From: Sporosarcina luteola
GTDB taxonomy: Bacteria; Bacillota; Bacilli; Bacillales_A; Planococcaceae
Direction of reading: 5' to 3'
Assembly (NCBI GenBank): GCA_014204635.1
Contig: JACHLS010000003.1
Span: 310,001 to 374,000, forward strand
Length of the DNA: 64,000 nucleotides
Of the stretch, positions 50,024 to 59,317 are shown in pieces. Position 1 is the first letter of the stretch, and each line of letters starts with the position of its first letter. The notes under the pieces were generated by a model, which saw nothing but the letters and a program-made list of their open reading frames with translations, was not told where the DNA came from and made no database searches. The position numbers and the translations under genes are program-made.

Positions 50024-50764
50024 ATGATTGTTCAGAAGTTTGGCGGTATTGCCATGAAAGATAAACAAACTAGGGAAACATGCATCGGACACATCGCAGC
50101 AGGTATCAGGGATCATCAAAACGTCGTTGTCGTTGTTTCGGCGATTGGCAGAGGAAATGATCCTTATTCCACTGATTGCTTGCTGAGACTGACTGATGCA
50201 TTCGCTCATTCCAAAGCAGCTTCGGATTTAGCCGTTTCATGCGGAGAAATTATTGCTTCTGCGGTATTATCGGCTGAATTGATCGAAGCGGGCATAGACA
50301 ATCAAGTGTTGCACGGCATCCAGGCAGGCATCTGGACGGAAGGAGAATTCGGGGATGGGATCATAACAGACATTGATCCCACAATGATGATCGACGGATT
50401 AAAGGAATCCGCTTGCATTATTATTCCTGGCTTTCAAGGTGTGAATGAAAAAGGACAGATCATGACAATCGGTCGAGGAGGCAGCGATTTAACTGCTGTG
50501 GCACTAGCCGCCGCTTTACAGGCGTCACATGTGGAATTTTTCAAAGATGTTCCAGGGGTAATGACAATCGATCCAAAACGTTCAGCAGCCAGTAAAAAAA
50601 TCGATCGGCTCACTATTTTGGAATTGCTTCCACTATTAGAGGAGGAACGCCCCCTTATCCAAAAACGGGCCGCTATTTACGCACATAAAAAGTCGATGCC
50701 TCTCTACATAAGAGGCATCGATACGATTGAGAAAGGGACCTGGATTATTCCACATTCCAATTAA
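50024..50764 (+). CDS. Single-domain aspartokinase lacking ACT regulatory domain
   Basis: A 246-residue amino acid kinase catalytic domain. KFGGIAM at the start (standard KFGGTSV), a middle AVSCGEIIASAVLSAELIEAG, GRGGSDLTAVALAAAL (Asp/ATP block) and VPGVMTIDPK are family features. DapG/LysC-type aspartokinases are about 400 residues with two ACT modules for DAP or Lys feedback; these are absent, so the enzyme should be feedback-insensitive or partnered by another chain. The reaction makes aspartyl phosphate, the first step to DAP. ATG at 50024 has GGGAG five bases upstream; a TTG at 50012 lies within it. Divergent from murE. Confidence 0.82.
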   Translation: MIVQKFGGIAMKDKQTRETCIGHIAAGIRDHQNVVVVVSAIGRGNDPYSTDCLLRLTDAFAHSKAASDLAVSCGEIIASAVLSAELIEAGIDNQVLHGIQAGIWTEGEFGDGIITDIDPTMMIDGLKESACIIIPGFQGVNEKGQIMTIGRGGSDLTAVALAAALQASHVEFFKDVPGVMTIDPKRSAASKKIDRLTILELLPLLEEERPLIQKRAAIYAHKKSMPLYIRGIDTIEKGTWIIPHSN

Positions 50765-51830
50765 GGCTTTCAATTTTCTTACTATCTGTTTGAATAAAGT
50801 CCTGGGTATAGTATTTCCCGTAAACACCTGTCCCTAAATGGGTGAAATCCTCGCCCAGCAATACTTGCCGGTGTGCTGAAGAGTTCAACCAGCCGTGCAC
50901 CGCCTCGATGGCATCCACGTAATTGAAAGCAATATTTTCTCCAGCTTTGCGGTGGGAAATGTCTGAGCTTTTTAACCGATCGCCTAAAGTGCCCGTAGAA
51001 GGCGATTCATTTGAAAAATAGTTTTCCAAAGCCATGTCCTTACTATGCTCTCGTGCTAGTATCCCAAGCCAATAGTCATTTTTCAGTTCAGTCAAACCAT
51101 GGTTTTTTCTATACTCATTCGTCAGTTCAAATACTTGCCGTTCCATGGCTCGGTCTACTTCTATTTGCATAGCGGCGGAAGGTGGTTGAACACGAATCAT
51201 CTCTCCGCTATATTCCATGTCATATGGTTGATGGATAACCAGTGTTTCAGGATCGATGAAGCGGATTCCTTCAATGATGCCATCCTCTTCATCCACATAA
51301 ATTTGTGCATACAAACCCATAAATTTGACAAGCGCTCGATTGGCAATATCTTCACTTTTCAAGGAAAACATGTACAAATTAGACCCAAGCTGTACATCCA
51401 CTTCCGATTCTATAATCGTGGAGCGATACACCTCGTTTACATCCTGTCCAATTGAAAAAGGAAGTACATTGGCTAGATGGTCTGAACTAAAAACTTGATT
51501 TACCAAGTCTCCGCTGACTCCGGCCATAAAATGAAGTTCATTCCCGTAAATCCACCAATCATAACCGTAAGCGGAAGGCTCAATACGATCTGGATCTCCA
51601 TATTTTTTTAGAAGCGTAGCTGTAGATTGACCAACCAGAACGGATAATCCTTGATCAGGACGCTCCGTTCCAACTACCTGACTGTTCAAGTCCTTTTCTG
51701 GAACAGGAATGGCTGTCCCATGTTTGACGGGAGATTCCAATGGTTTATTCTCTTTAACACGCGTATCCATCAAATAAAAGAGTCCAAGAAGGATGACGAA
51801 TAACAGAGCTATTTTCCAAATGACTTTCAC
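50745..51830 (-). CDS. ylbC: CAP-domain (SCP-like) protein YlbC
   Basis: A 361-residue exported or membrane-anchored protein: N-terminal hydrophobic segment (IWKIALLFVILLGLFYLM), CAP-associated domain (residues ~55-200, VLVGQSTATLLKKYGDPDRIEPSAYGYDWWIYG) and C-terminal CAP domain (ELTNEYRKNHGLTEL, AREHSKDMALENYFSNESP, AGENIAFNY, SAHRQVLLGEDFTHLGTGVYGKYYTQDF). Function in Bacillus is not settled. It overlaps the 3' end of the aspartokinase gene by 20 bases convergently. Confidence 0.9.
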   Translation of the reverse strand: MKVIWKIALLFVILLGLFYLMDTRVKENKPLESPVKHGTAIPVPEKDLNSQVVGTERPDQGLSVLVGQSTATLLKKYGDPDRIEPSAYGYDWWIYGNELHFMAGVSGDLVNQVFSSDHLANVLPFSIGQDVNEVYRSTIIESEVDVQLGSNLYMFSLKSEDIANRALVKFMGLYAQIYVDEEDGIIEGIRFIDPETLVIHQPYDMEYSGEMIRVQPPSAAMQIEVDRAMERQVFELTNEYRKNHGLTELKNDYWLGILAREHSKDMALENYFSNESPSTGTLGDRLKSSDISHRKAGENIAFNYVDAIEAVHGWLNSSAHRQVLLGEDFTHLGTGVYGKYYTQDFIQTDSKKIESLNWNVE

Positions 51831-52035
51831 TTTGACTATGCCCTACTTTCGATACATGATTATTAGTACTACTGTAACATGAGATAGAAATGAATGTTAC
51901 ACCCTTTTTGCTTATTCCACCATTTTTGAGCTAATTGATAGAAAAGTTTCTTTCACAACCGTGCGTAACTGTTTCACTTCATTCTTCACAAATAAGTTTA
52001 ACTTCTCCTGATTCCTTGATGACACAATGTTGTCA

Positions 52036-52064
52036 TTGCAACTACCGGTAAATTGTTCTATGAT
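52036..52064 (+). promoter_or_regulatory. Sigma-A promoter of the yugN-like gene
   Basis: Plus strand TTGCAA, 17-base spacer, TATGAT, 50 bases before the ATG. One or two mismatches overall. Confidence 0.6.
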
Positions 52065-52113
52065 TATGAAGTATAGGCAAATGACTGGTTATTAGTGAAG
52101 GAGGATTCGTATT

Positions 52114-52479
52114 ATGGACATTCTGAATACGGGGATTGAAGGCATCGTTGCCGACTTGTCCGTCTTGGATGAAATCATGACGAAACATGACCTGATTCGA
52201 GCAGGTCAATGGGATTATGAACGGGTGACGTATGATAAAAAATATGTGATCAAAGAAGGCACTTACTATTTGCGTATTTTCGGTTATACTCCTGACGAAG
52301 ATATTGGCGCTCGTGAAGCCGTCATACACCTAAAAACGCCTGCTGTCGGCAAGCATTACTATCCTCACGGGGTTGAATACGGAGAAGACGAAGTCTATCC
52401 GGAAGGCTTGCTCAAAGATTGCAAAGCAACACTTAAAGCAGTATATGAGGAACTGCAAGCGTTTAATTTGGCAAAATAA
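52114..52479 (+). CDS. YugN-like family protein
   Basis: A 121-residue small soluble protein: MDILNTGIEGIVADLSVLDEIM, WDYERVTYDKKYVIKEGTYYLRI, HYYPHGVEYGEDEVYP. This fits the YugN-like family of Bacillus, whose function is unknown. AAGGAGG lies about ten bases before the ATG. It has its own promoter and a strong terminator, so it is a single-gene unit. Confidence 0.85.
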   Translation: MDILNTGIEGIVADLSVLDEIMTKHDLIRAGQWDYERVTYDKKYVIKEGTYYLRIFGYTPDEDIGAREAVIHLKTPAVGKHYYPHGVEYGEDEVYPEGLLKDCKATLKAVYEELQAFNLAK

Positions 52480-52486
52480 TAGAAAG

Positions 52487-52518
52487 GAGCCGGAGAACCT
52501 ATTGTTCTCCGGCTTTTT
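52487..52518 (+). terminator. Terminator after yugN-like gene
   Basis: GAGCCGGAGAAC and GTTCTCCGGCTT form a 12-bp hairpin followed by T5. Located eight bases after the stop. Confidence 0.9.
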
Positions 52519-52581
52519 CTCTAATTATTCCTCATTTTTTTGGTTATAATGGGAACAATGAATTAATTGGAGGAATTGCCG

Positions 52582-53640
52582 TTGTCCCGATGGTTTACCA
52601 AACGAATTTTTTTAATCACACTTTTCATTATCGTTTTTATTCTTATTTGCTTGTTCATTTTACCCGTTTCTGTTCCTATCATCATCGCCCTTATAACTGC
52701 CATGTTATTCGAGCCCCTCGTCAAGATAGTTGAAAAAAAATTCAAATGGAAACGAAAAATTTCTGTAATGTCCATTTATATTTTTTTCGTCGGTCTATTA
52801 GCTGCGCTTTTATATTACACAGTCAATTCATTAATAGGTAAAATAATACAATTCACAAAAGAGGCACCCCATTATTTGAATAAGCTCTCTGGCGTTTGGA
52901 TTGATCTACAGAGCAAAATGTCGAATTATACAGCTGGTATGCCGCCGGAATTCGTAAGAGCGATCCAAGATGAGTTCGATAAGATGATCACTTCGATACG
53001 TAGTTCTTTGACCAGTCTGCTAAGTTCTGAAAAAATTATGGTTTTGGCAGGCGAGATTCCCAACTTTCTCGTCAGTTTGATCGTCTTTATGATAGCCCTA
53101 TTCTTATTCATGTTGGAATTGCCGAATTTAAAGCAAATGGTTTTCAGGCACTTAACCGATGACACGGCAAAAAAGGCTAGATATATGATGTCGAGGTTGA
53201 ACTCCGTCATCTTCGGGTTTATGAAAGCTCAATTGCTTGTCAGCTTCATCATTTTAGCTGTAACATTTATTGGGCTTCTCATTATCACTCCCAAATATGC
53301 CGTCGTCATGTCTCTGATCATTTGGATTATAGATGTGATTCCAATTTTAGGATCGATTATCATTCTCGCACCGTGGTCTCTCTATCAGCTTATTAGCGGC
53401 GATGTCGGAATGGGAGCAAAATTGGCTGTTCTAGCCGTTATACTTCTGATCATCCGGAGAACCGTCGAACCGAAAGTGATGGGAAATCAAATTGGCCTCT
53501 CACCTCTGCCAACCTTGATCGCCATGTTCATCGGGTTAAAATTATTTGGATTTCTCGGCTTCTTTATTGGCCCATTGGTTGTCATCCTCTTTAATACAGC
53601 ACGGGAAGCGGGTATTATCAAACTGAATTTCAAATTATAA
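52582..53640 (+). CDS. AI-2E/YtvI-family membrane permease-like protein
   Basis: A 352-residue polytopic protein with about eight transmembrane segments (paired at the N-terminus and four to six in the C-terminal half). The family signature (LGFFIGPLVVILFN at the end and SLIIWIIDVIPILGSIIIL) fits the AI-2E transporter superfamily, which includes the sporulation protein YtvI. Substrate is unknown. The start is TTG at 52582 with GGAGG eight bases upstream; an earlier TTG overlaps the Shine-Dalgarno. Confidence 0.82.
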   Translation: MSRWFTKRIFLITLFIIVFILICLFILPVSVPIIIALITAMLFEPLVKIVEKKFKWKRKISVMSIYIFFVGLLAALLYYTVNSLIGKIIQFTKEAPHYLNKLSGVWIDLQSKMSNYTAGMPPEFVRAIQDEFDKMITSIRSSLTSLLSSEKIMVLAGEIPNFLVSLIVFMIALFLFMLELPNLKQMVFRHLTDDTAKKARYMMSRLNSVIFGFMKAQLLVSFIILAVTFIGLLIITPKYAVVMSLIIWIIDVIPILGSIIILAPWSLYQLISGDVGMGAKLAVLAVILLIIRRTVEPKVMGNQIGLSPLPTLIAMFIGLKLFGFLGFFIGPLVVILFNTAREAGIIKLNFKL

Positions 53641-53642
53641 AC

Positions 53643-53682
53643 AAAAAGCGCGCGCCATCAAAAACAGGCTGCGCGTTTTTTA
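53643..53682. terminator. Terminator between ytvI-like gene and ctaM
   Basis: AAAAAGCGCGC and GCGCGTTTTTT form a hairpin with A/T runs on both sides, so it may serve the convergent ytvI-like and ctaM genes. Confidence 0.7.
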
Positions 53683-54141
53683 AAATCCTAGAATTGCTTT
53701 TATGACAGATGTCGTTTCGCCCCCATGGTAAAAAACGTATAGAAGCAGGTAGACAGCCACACCCGTAATGGCTGTGAAAAACCAAATTATACTTGTGATT
53801 GGACCTAATCTGCGATGACGAGTCAAATTATTTTTCAAACCGGAAGCAATGGTGAAAATCCCTAATAACGCGCCACCGGTTGCTAACGTAATGTGAAAAA
53901 TGAGGAACACCGTATAATAAAGTTTCAAATGTTCCGGTCCACCGAATGCAGTGTTGCCAATAAACACTGTTCTAGAAACATAAATAATAAAAAAGAGTAC
54001 TGCCGACACCGCAGCTGCGAGCATCATTTTCTTATGTGCCTCTATCTTTCTTTGCCGAATCAAACTCCAACCAATCGCAACAAAAATGGCGGATAACACA
54101 ATAAAAAAAGTACTAATCGTTGGCAATAAAGGAACGTTCAT
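53680..54141 (-). CDS. ctaM: DUF420 protein, cytochrome oxidase assembly (CtaM/YozB)
   Basis: A 153-residue membrane protein with four transmembrane segments. MNVPLLPTISTFFIVLSAIFVAIGWSLIRQRK and the MLAAAVSAVLFFIIYVSRT, LTRHRRLGPIT, IWFFTAITGVAVYLLLY blocks fit DUF420. Conserved His and Arg residues are present. CtaM is needed for assembly of heme-copper oxidase in Staphylococcus and Bacillus. The ATG at 54141 follows GAGGGG. It lies just downstream of ctaG. Confidence 0.85.
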   Translation of the reverse strand: MNVPLLPTISTFFIVLSAIFVAIGWSLIRQRKIEAHKKMMLAAAVSAVLFFIIYVSRTVFIGNTAFGGPEHLKLYYTVFLIFHITLATGGALLGIFTIASGLKNNLTRHRRLGPITSIIWFFTAITGVAVYLLLYVFYHGGETTSVIKAILGF

Positions 54142-54172
54142 GTGGAATCCCCTCATCTAGAAAATATGCAAT

Positions 54173-55087
54173 TTAATTATGATACTCCAGGTTTTGACGG
54201 TCGATCAATGCTTTTTTAGTGATTTCATCAGCATTCATTTGCTCGTCCCTATACCATTGGATAAATATCTTTCCGATGACAACAACATAAATCAGCTCTT
54301 GGATGACTTTCATAATGATACCGCCTAGTTGCTGATCATAAAGTGTAGGCATATTCGTAAAAAGCTCTGGACCAGAAATTGACAAGCCGGACAATGTACC
54401 TGGCGGAACACATAGAGCCATCGCTTTTAACCAAGCTTCTCCACTATAGTATGTTTCATATACAGGCACGTCCACGAAAATGATCAATGAACACGCAGGT
54501 GTAATGAGGATCGCACTCAAAATGACATACCCAATTTTTTTCAATCCATGCAGCTTCGGTTGGCTTTCCAAGGTGTTAACGATCGGCCACCAAAGGAATA
54601 GCGCAGCGATAAATAAAGTGATCGTAAACACAGCATGAAGAACCAGGCTAAGCTTAACATAATCCAAGATCATCGGATAATGATATAACGAAAACATCAG
54701 GGTAAATAACATAAGACTGATGATCGGCTTAGTAAATAATCGAACAACTCGATCAATAATTGCTACAGACAGGACCTTTCTCCAAATGAAGTCCGGAATA
54801 CCGATAATAAAGAATGGAGCAACTATCAATAACAGAATAGCCATTTGCGCCATATGGACAGAAAATAAAATGTGTCCAAGCAGATCCATCGGAGAACCTT
54901 TCACCACGTAAAGAAGAACCATGGAAAAAAGAAAATAGATGATCTCTCGGTTAGTCACCTGCTCGTTTCCTTCAAACCAATGTCTCCACTTTTTGGTCAG
55001 CAAGAAATATAAAACAATACCAGCCAGTATGAAGAACAAAAAGTAAGGACTCCATAAGGCACGAAACCCAAAAATACTTAAAGGCAT
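54173..55087 (-). CDS. ctaG: Cytochrome c oxidase assembly factor CtaG (caa3_CtaG)
   Basis: A 304-residue membrane protein with seven or so transmembrane segments, the caa3-type CtaG (not the copper-chaperone Cox11 type). Family blocks: GHILFSVHMAQMAILLLIVAPFFIIGIP near residue 72 and QQLGGIIMKVIQELIYVVVIG near the end. It supports copper-site assembly in caa3 oxidase. It is a separate unit from the ctaF operon, with a terminator at 55232-55269 between. Confidence 0.93.
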   Translation of the reverse strand: MPLSIFGFRALWSPYFLFFILAGIVLYFLLTKKWRHWFEGNEQVTNREIIYFLFSMVLLYVVKGSPMDLLGHILFSVHMAQMAILLLIVAPFFIIGIPDFIWRKVLSVAIIDRVVRLFTKPIISLMLFTLMFSLYHYPMILDYVKLSLVLHAVFTITLFIAALFLWWPIVNTLESQPKLHGLKKIGYVILSAILITPACSLIIFVDVPVYETYYSGEAWLKAMALCVPPGTLSGLSISGPELFTNMPTLYDQQLGGIIMKVIQELIYVVVIGKIFIQWYRDEQMNADEITKKALIDRQNLEYHN

Positions 55088-55231
55088 TATGCCATCGCTC
55101 CTTTTTCAGACTATCCCCATTATAGAACGTTCCGTCCTAGTTGACAATGAACGAACTTTGAACTTTACATAAGCAGAAGAAAACCTTCAAACTCCTTACC
55201 AATTCTCTGTTTGGTATGCGCAAAGCCATAT

Positions 55232-55269
55232 AAAAAAACCCACGAATTTTACAAATCCGTGGGTTTTTT
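55232..55269 (-). terminator. Terminator of the ctaCDEF operon
   Basis: Minus strand AAAAAACCCACGGATTTG and the matching CGTGGGTTTTTTT form an A/T-flanked hairpin directly after the ctaF stop (55272). Confidence 0.88.
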
Positions 55270-55271
55270 CA

Positions 55272-55619
55272 TTACCACCAAACAATCGTAACGAAAGTCA
55301 ATGGGATGAGGAAACCGAGCATCGCACCCGTGAACATAAACATTTGAGGAATGCCATGACCTTTTTCACTCATATGCATGAAATAATACAGTTGGAGTCC
55401 AACTTGGACGGCCGCAAAAAGCATCAGCATTGGAACAATAAAATACTTCGAAAAGCCAGCTACGTCATTTTGAAATGCAACAACCATTGAAAATGACACT
55501 AGCGTCAAGAAGATCATGAGAGAAAACATCATGACTTGGCCTTTCATCGACTGCTTTGCTCGTTTCTTCAACAACGCTTGCTCAGCAGGCGTTCTTTTGT
55601 AAACTTCGATCTCTGCCAT
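55272..55619 (-). CDS. ctaF: Cytochrome caa3 oxidase subunit IV
   Basis: A 115-residue membrane protein with three transmembrane segments. VQVGLQLYYFMHMSEKGHGIPQ is the typical subunit IV block. It is needed for assembly or stability of the oxidase. Starts one base after the ctaE stop, so it is co-translated. Confidence 0.93.
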   Translation of the reverse strand: MAEIEVYKRTPAEQALLKKRAKQSMKGQVMMFSLMIFLTLVSFSMVVAFQNDVAGFSKYFIVPMLMLFAAVQVGLQLYYFMHMSEKGHGIPQMFMFTGAMLGFLIPLTFVTIVWW

Positions 55620-55620
55620 C

Positions 55621-56247
55621 TTAACCTATCACTCCCATCAAGTAGACTACAGTGAAGATGAATACCCACACAACGTCAATGAAGTGCCAGTAAAGCGAGA
55701 ATGTGTAATACTTAGTCGCATTATAAAGGTTTAAACCTCGTTTCGCATTACGGAAAATAAGTAATGTAATCCAAACAAGACCTATCGCGACGTGGAAACC
55801 GTGAGTACCTACTAATGTATAAAAGGAAGAACTGAAAGCACTATTGCTATAAGTGAATCCATCTTTTACATAGTGGGTGAACTCATATACTTCAAGCATG
55901 AGGAAACCTAGACCAAGCAATGCTGTAATTGCAAGCCAGAGCTGCATCTTCTTAAAGTTATAGTTTCGAAGGTGATACATTGCATAAACACTTGTCAATG
56001 AGGATGTTAGGAGCAACATCGTCATGACGAAGACTAAAGGCAATTCATATAATTCCTTTGTGCTATACCCAAAACCGCTCGGTCCGGAGTTCTTCAGAGC
56101 GATATACGTTGCAAACAAAGTTGCAAAGAGTATTGTTTCCCCGCCAAGGAATAACCAAAAGCCGACAAACTTATTCTTTGCTTCAAGTGTCGCTTTTTCG
56201 GGATGATCAGGCCATGTTTCTGGAGTGAATTTTTTATTCAAATCCAT
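55621..56247 (-). CDS. ctaE: Cytochrome caa3 oxidase subunit III
   Basis: A 208-residue protein with five transmembrane segments. GFWLFLGGETILFATLFATYIAL, VGTHGFHVAIGLVWI and YWHFIDVVWVFIFTVVYLMG are subunit III signatures. Overlaps the ctaD stop by one base (TAATG). Confidence 0.95.
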   Translation of the reverse strand: MDLNKKFTPETWPDHPEKATLEAKNKFVGFWLFLGGETILFATLFATYIALKNSGPSGFGYSTKELYELPLVFVMTMLLLTSSLTSVYAMYHLRNYNFKKMQLWLAITALLGLGFLMLEVYEFTHYVKDGFTYSNSAFSSSFYTLVGTHGFHVAIGLVWITLLIFRNAKRGLNLYNATKYYTFSLYWHFIDVVWVFIFTVVYLMGVIG

Positions 56248-58121
56248 TACGCTTGACCTCCTTTGCGCTTCATATCACGAAGCAATTCTTCTTTTTTAAT
56301 GTAATACCCAGTGTCATCCTGCAAAGAGCGTGCAGCCATGCAGACAAATGTCCAGGCAAGACCAATGATAAGCACCGGAAGTCCCCAGCTAGTTTCAGTG
56401 CGGAACATCGCTCCGAAACCTGCGATGAACAAACCGAATGACATGAGAAGTGGAATGATAGATCCGTTTGGCATATGGATATCCTTGACAGGCTCCGCAG
56501 CTGTATAACCAGCCTCGTTGCCTTCCATTTTTTCAATCCACACAGTATCCAATCCACGCACAAGTGGCGTTGTCGGGAAGTTGTAAAACACAGGTGGTGA
56601 TTCGATCGCCCACTCAAGCGTACGTCCATCTCCCCATGGATCATTGGAAACCTTCACATTTTTAACAGATGTGATAATGACGTTAATGACAAGTACAATT
56701 ACTCCGACAGCCATGAGCAGAGCACCGATCGTACTGATCAAGTTCGCCATATCCCAACCTTGATCGTTCATATAAGTCCATACACGACGCGGCATTCCCC
56801 AGAATCCTAACCAGTGCTGGATAAGGAATGTCATATGGAAACCGATAAAGAAGAATACAAATGTCACTTTACCGAGCCCTTCATGCAACATCGTGCCGAA
56901 CATCTTCGGCCACCAGTAATGAGTCGCAGCCAAAATTGCAAGCACGACACCACCTACGATGACGTAGTGGAAGTGGGCAACGATAAAGTAAGAATCGTGC
57001 AGCTGATAGTCAAGCGGTGCTGCACCTTGCATAACACCTGTCACTCCCCCCATGACGAAAGACGGGATGAAACCAAGCGCATACAACATTGGGGTCGTTA
57101 CCTTAATGCTTCCGCCCCACATCGTTAATAGCCAGTTAAAGATTTTAACCCCTGTCGGTACAGCGATTGCCATCGTAGCTACTGCAAAAATCGCGTTCGC
57201 TGTTGGCCCAAGACCAACTGTGAACATATGGTGAGCCCATACCATGAAACCAAGGAATCCGATTAGGACAGTCGCAAAGACCATGGATGGATAACCGAAC
57301 AGCCGTTTTCTAGAGAACGTGGAGAAAATCTCTGAGAAAATACCGAAAGCCGGCAAAATAAGAATATACACTTCAGGGTGACCGAAAATCCAGAAAATAT
57401 GCTCCCAAATGATCGTATTACCACCCATCGCGTGGTGGAAGAAGTTACCTCCGAACATACGGTCAAAAGTCAAGAAGAACAAACCGACTGTCAAAGGAGG
57501 GAATGCGAAAAGAATCATCGCAGACGCCACAAACGTCGTCCATGTGAACAACGGCATCCGCATGTACGTCATCCCCGGTGCACGCATGTTAATGATAGTG
57601 ACGAGGAAGTTAATTCCCGCCATCAGCGTTCCACCACCGGCAATCTGGAGCCCGATCGCATAGAAATCGATGCCATGGCCCGGCGATGCAAGTGATAGGG
57701 ATGCATAAGACGTCCATCCTGCATCCGGCACTTCACCGTAAATCCAAGAAATATTCAGGAATAATCCTCCGAAGAAGAACATCCAAAAACCTAACGAGTT
57801 AATAAATGGGAACGCAACGTCCCGCGCTCCGATTTGAAGCGGTACTATGGCATTCATAAATCCGAATAAGATCGGCATGGCCGCTAAGAAGATCATCGTC
57901 GTCCCGTGCATCGTGATCAAATCGTTGTATAAACCAGCACTTACTAAGTCGTTGTTCGGCTTATATAACTGCCAACGAATCAATAACGCTTCGATTCCAC
58001 CGAGGACGAAGAAGAATCCGCCTCCAAGGAAGTAAAGGATTCCGATCTTCTTATGGTCGACTGTAGTCAGCCAATCCCATAGCGTTGCGCCAAAACCCTT
58101 TTTTTGAGCAACTGAACTCAC
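56247..58121 (-). CDS. ctaD: Cytochrome caa3 oxidase subunit I
   Basis: A 624-residue heme-copper oxidase subunit with 12-14 transmembrane segments and a C-terminal extension containing two further hydrophobic segments typical of Bacillus caa3. It shows the low-spin heme ligand region (LITMHGTTMIF), the Cu-B/active-site block HIFWIFGHPEVYILILPAFG with the HPEVY Tyr, the HHMFTVGLG and HDSYFIVAHFHYVI (Cu-B and heme ligands). Proton and electron chemistry occurs here. Upstream ctaC and downstream ctaE overlap or are adjacent. Confidence 0.97.
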   Translation of the reverse strand: MSSVAQKKGFGATLWDWLTTVDHKKIGILYFLGGGFFFVLGGIEALLIRWQLYKPNNDLVSAGLYNDLITMHGTTMIFLAAMPILFGFMNAIVPLQIGARDVAFPFINSLGFWMFFFGGLFLNISWIYGEVPDAGWTSYASLSLASPGHGIDFYAIGLQIAGGGTLMAGINFLVTIINMRAPGMTYMRMPLFTWTTFVASAMILFAFPPLTVGLFFLTFDRMFGGNFFHHAMGGNTIIWEHIFWIFGHPEVYILILPAFGIFSEIFSTFSRKRLFGYPSMVFATVLIGFLGFMVWAHHMFTVGLGPTANAIFAVATMAIAVPTGVKIFNWLLTMWGGSIKVTTPMLYALGFIPSFVMGGVTGVMQGAAPLDYQLHDSYFIVAHFHYVIVGGVVLAILAATHYWWPKMFGTMLHEGLGKVTFVFFFIGFHMTFLIQHWLGFWGMPRRVWTYMNDQGWDMANLISTIGALLMAVGVIVLVINVIITSVKNVKVSNDPWGDGRTLEWAIESPPVFYNFPTTPLVRGLDTVWIEKMEGNEAGYTAAEPVKDIHMPNGSIIPLLMSFGLFIAGFGAMFRTETSWGLPVLIIGLAWTFVCMAARSLQDDTGYYIKKEELLRDMKRKGGQA

Positions 58122-58154
58122 TATGTTACCTCCTCTACAAATTCAAGTTGGAAA

Positions 58155-59219
58155 TTATTTCTCTACAGATAATCCCATTAAGTATTCCGCCAACGCATCC
58201 AGTTCTTCATCGGAAAGTTGATCTTTGAAAGCTGGCATTGTGTTGCCCGGTTTATGTTTTTGCGGATCTTTGATCCATTCGACCAAGTTTTCCTTTGTAT
58301 GATCCAAGTAACCGGCAATCCGGTTGCGATCTCCGAAAGAAGCTAGGTTCGGCCCATATGCGCCGCTTTCACCGACTCCTGAGTTCGCATGACAAGAAAT
58401 ACAGCTTTGTTGGAAGATTTCTTCGCCTTGCGGATTCGCTACCACTTGATTATCTTTTGAATCCTGCATTGCAGCAACCCACTTGTCAAATTCAGGTCGT
58501 GGCAAAGTCTTTACTTTGAAGTCCATTAATGCATGTGAAGGACCGCAAAGCTCCGCACATTTTCCATAAAAGACGCCGTCCTTCAAACCTGACGATTCTT
58601 TTTGGAACTTCAAATAGAATTTGTTGACGTTTTCCACGTTCGTATCCATCTTACCGCCAACCGCCGGTATCCAGAAGGAGTGCTTCACGTCGGCTGCAAG
58701 TAAATTAAAGTAAACCTTTTCATCAGTTGGAACAACTAATTCCTGTGACGTCACAATTCCAAGATCCGGATATTCAAATTCCCACCAGTATAATTTAGCT
58801 GTTACATCGACTACCAGGTTTTCTGGATTCCCTTCGTCATCTACAGCTCCCATCGCTGATACATCTCCGAGTTTATAGGTGTAATAAACTGTCGGTACAG
58901 CAAGAACCAAAATAAGGAGAATCGGAATAATCGTCCATACAAGTTCAAGCGTATGGCTTCCTTCTACTTGTTCAGGAATATGATCTTCACCCAATTTGGA
59001 CCGTCTGAAACGGAATAGGGCGATCAGATAGATTGCTACTACAACAATAATGACCAGTAACATAATTCCTGATGACAATAGCAGTAGATTGAACTGATCC
59101 TTACCGACCTGACCAGCCGGAAGAAGCGTGGAAAGTTCTTCTTGTCCACATCCTGCAAGGAAAACCGTAAGAACTGCTAATAGAGAAAAGAGACGCCATT
59201 TTTTGAGTCCTTTCATCAT
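58155..59219 (-). CDS. ctaC: Cytochrome caa3 oxidase subunit II with fused cytochrome c
   Basis: A 354-residue lipoprotein. The lipobox is LAGCGQ (Cys24), two transmembrane segments follow, then the Cu-A domain with the ligand block FYGKCAELCGPSHALM, and a C-terminal cytochrome c domain with CISCHANSG heme site and the Met ligand near MPAFKDQLSDEEL. It accepts electrons and passes them to subunit I. LspA in this window would process its signal peptide. The two adjacent ATG codons at 59219 and 59216 are both possible. Confidence 0.96.
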   Translation of the reverse strand: MMKGLKKWRLFSLLAVLTVFLAGCGQEELSTLLPAGQVGKDQFNLLLLSSGIMLLVIIVVVAIYLIALFRFRRSKLGEDHIPEQVEGSHTLELVWTIIPILLILVLAVPTVYYTYKLGDVSAMGAVDDEGNPENLVVDVTAKLYWWEFEYPDLGIVTSQELVVPTDEKVYFNLLAADVKHSFWIPAVGGKMDTNVENVNKFYLKFQKESSGLKDGVFYGKCAELCGPSHALMDFKVKTLPRPEFDKWVAAMQDSKDNQVVANPQGEEIFQQSCISCHANSGVGESGAYGPNLASFGDRNRIAGYLDHTKENLVEWIKDPQKHKPGNTMPAFKDQLSDEELDALAEYLMGLSVEK

Positions 59220-59317
59220 CGCTTCGTATACCTCTCTTTCTAAAAAATGATTTCTTTTACTGAGGACGTTAGACCTCTCTATAATGAATTCCTGTCAAAA
59301 AGAAGAAATTCCCGGCT

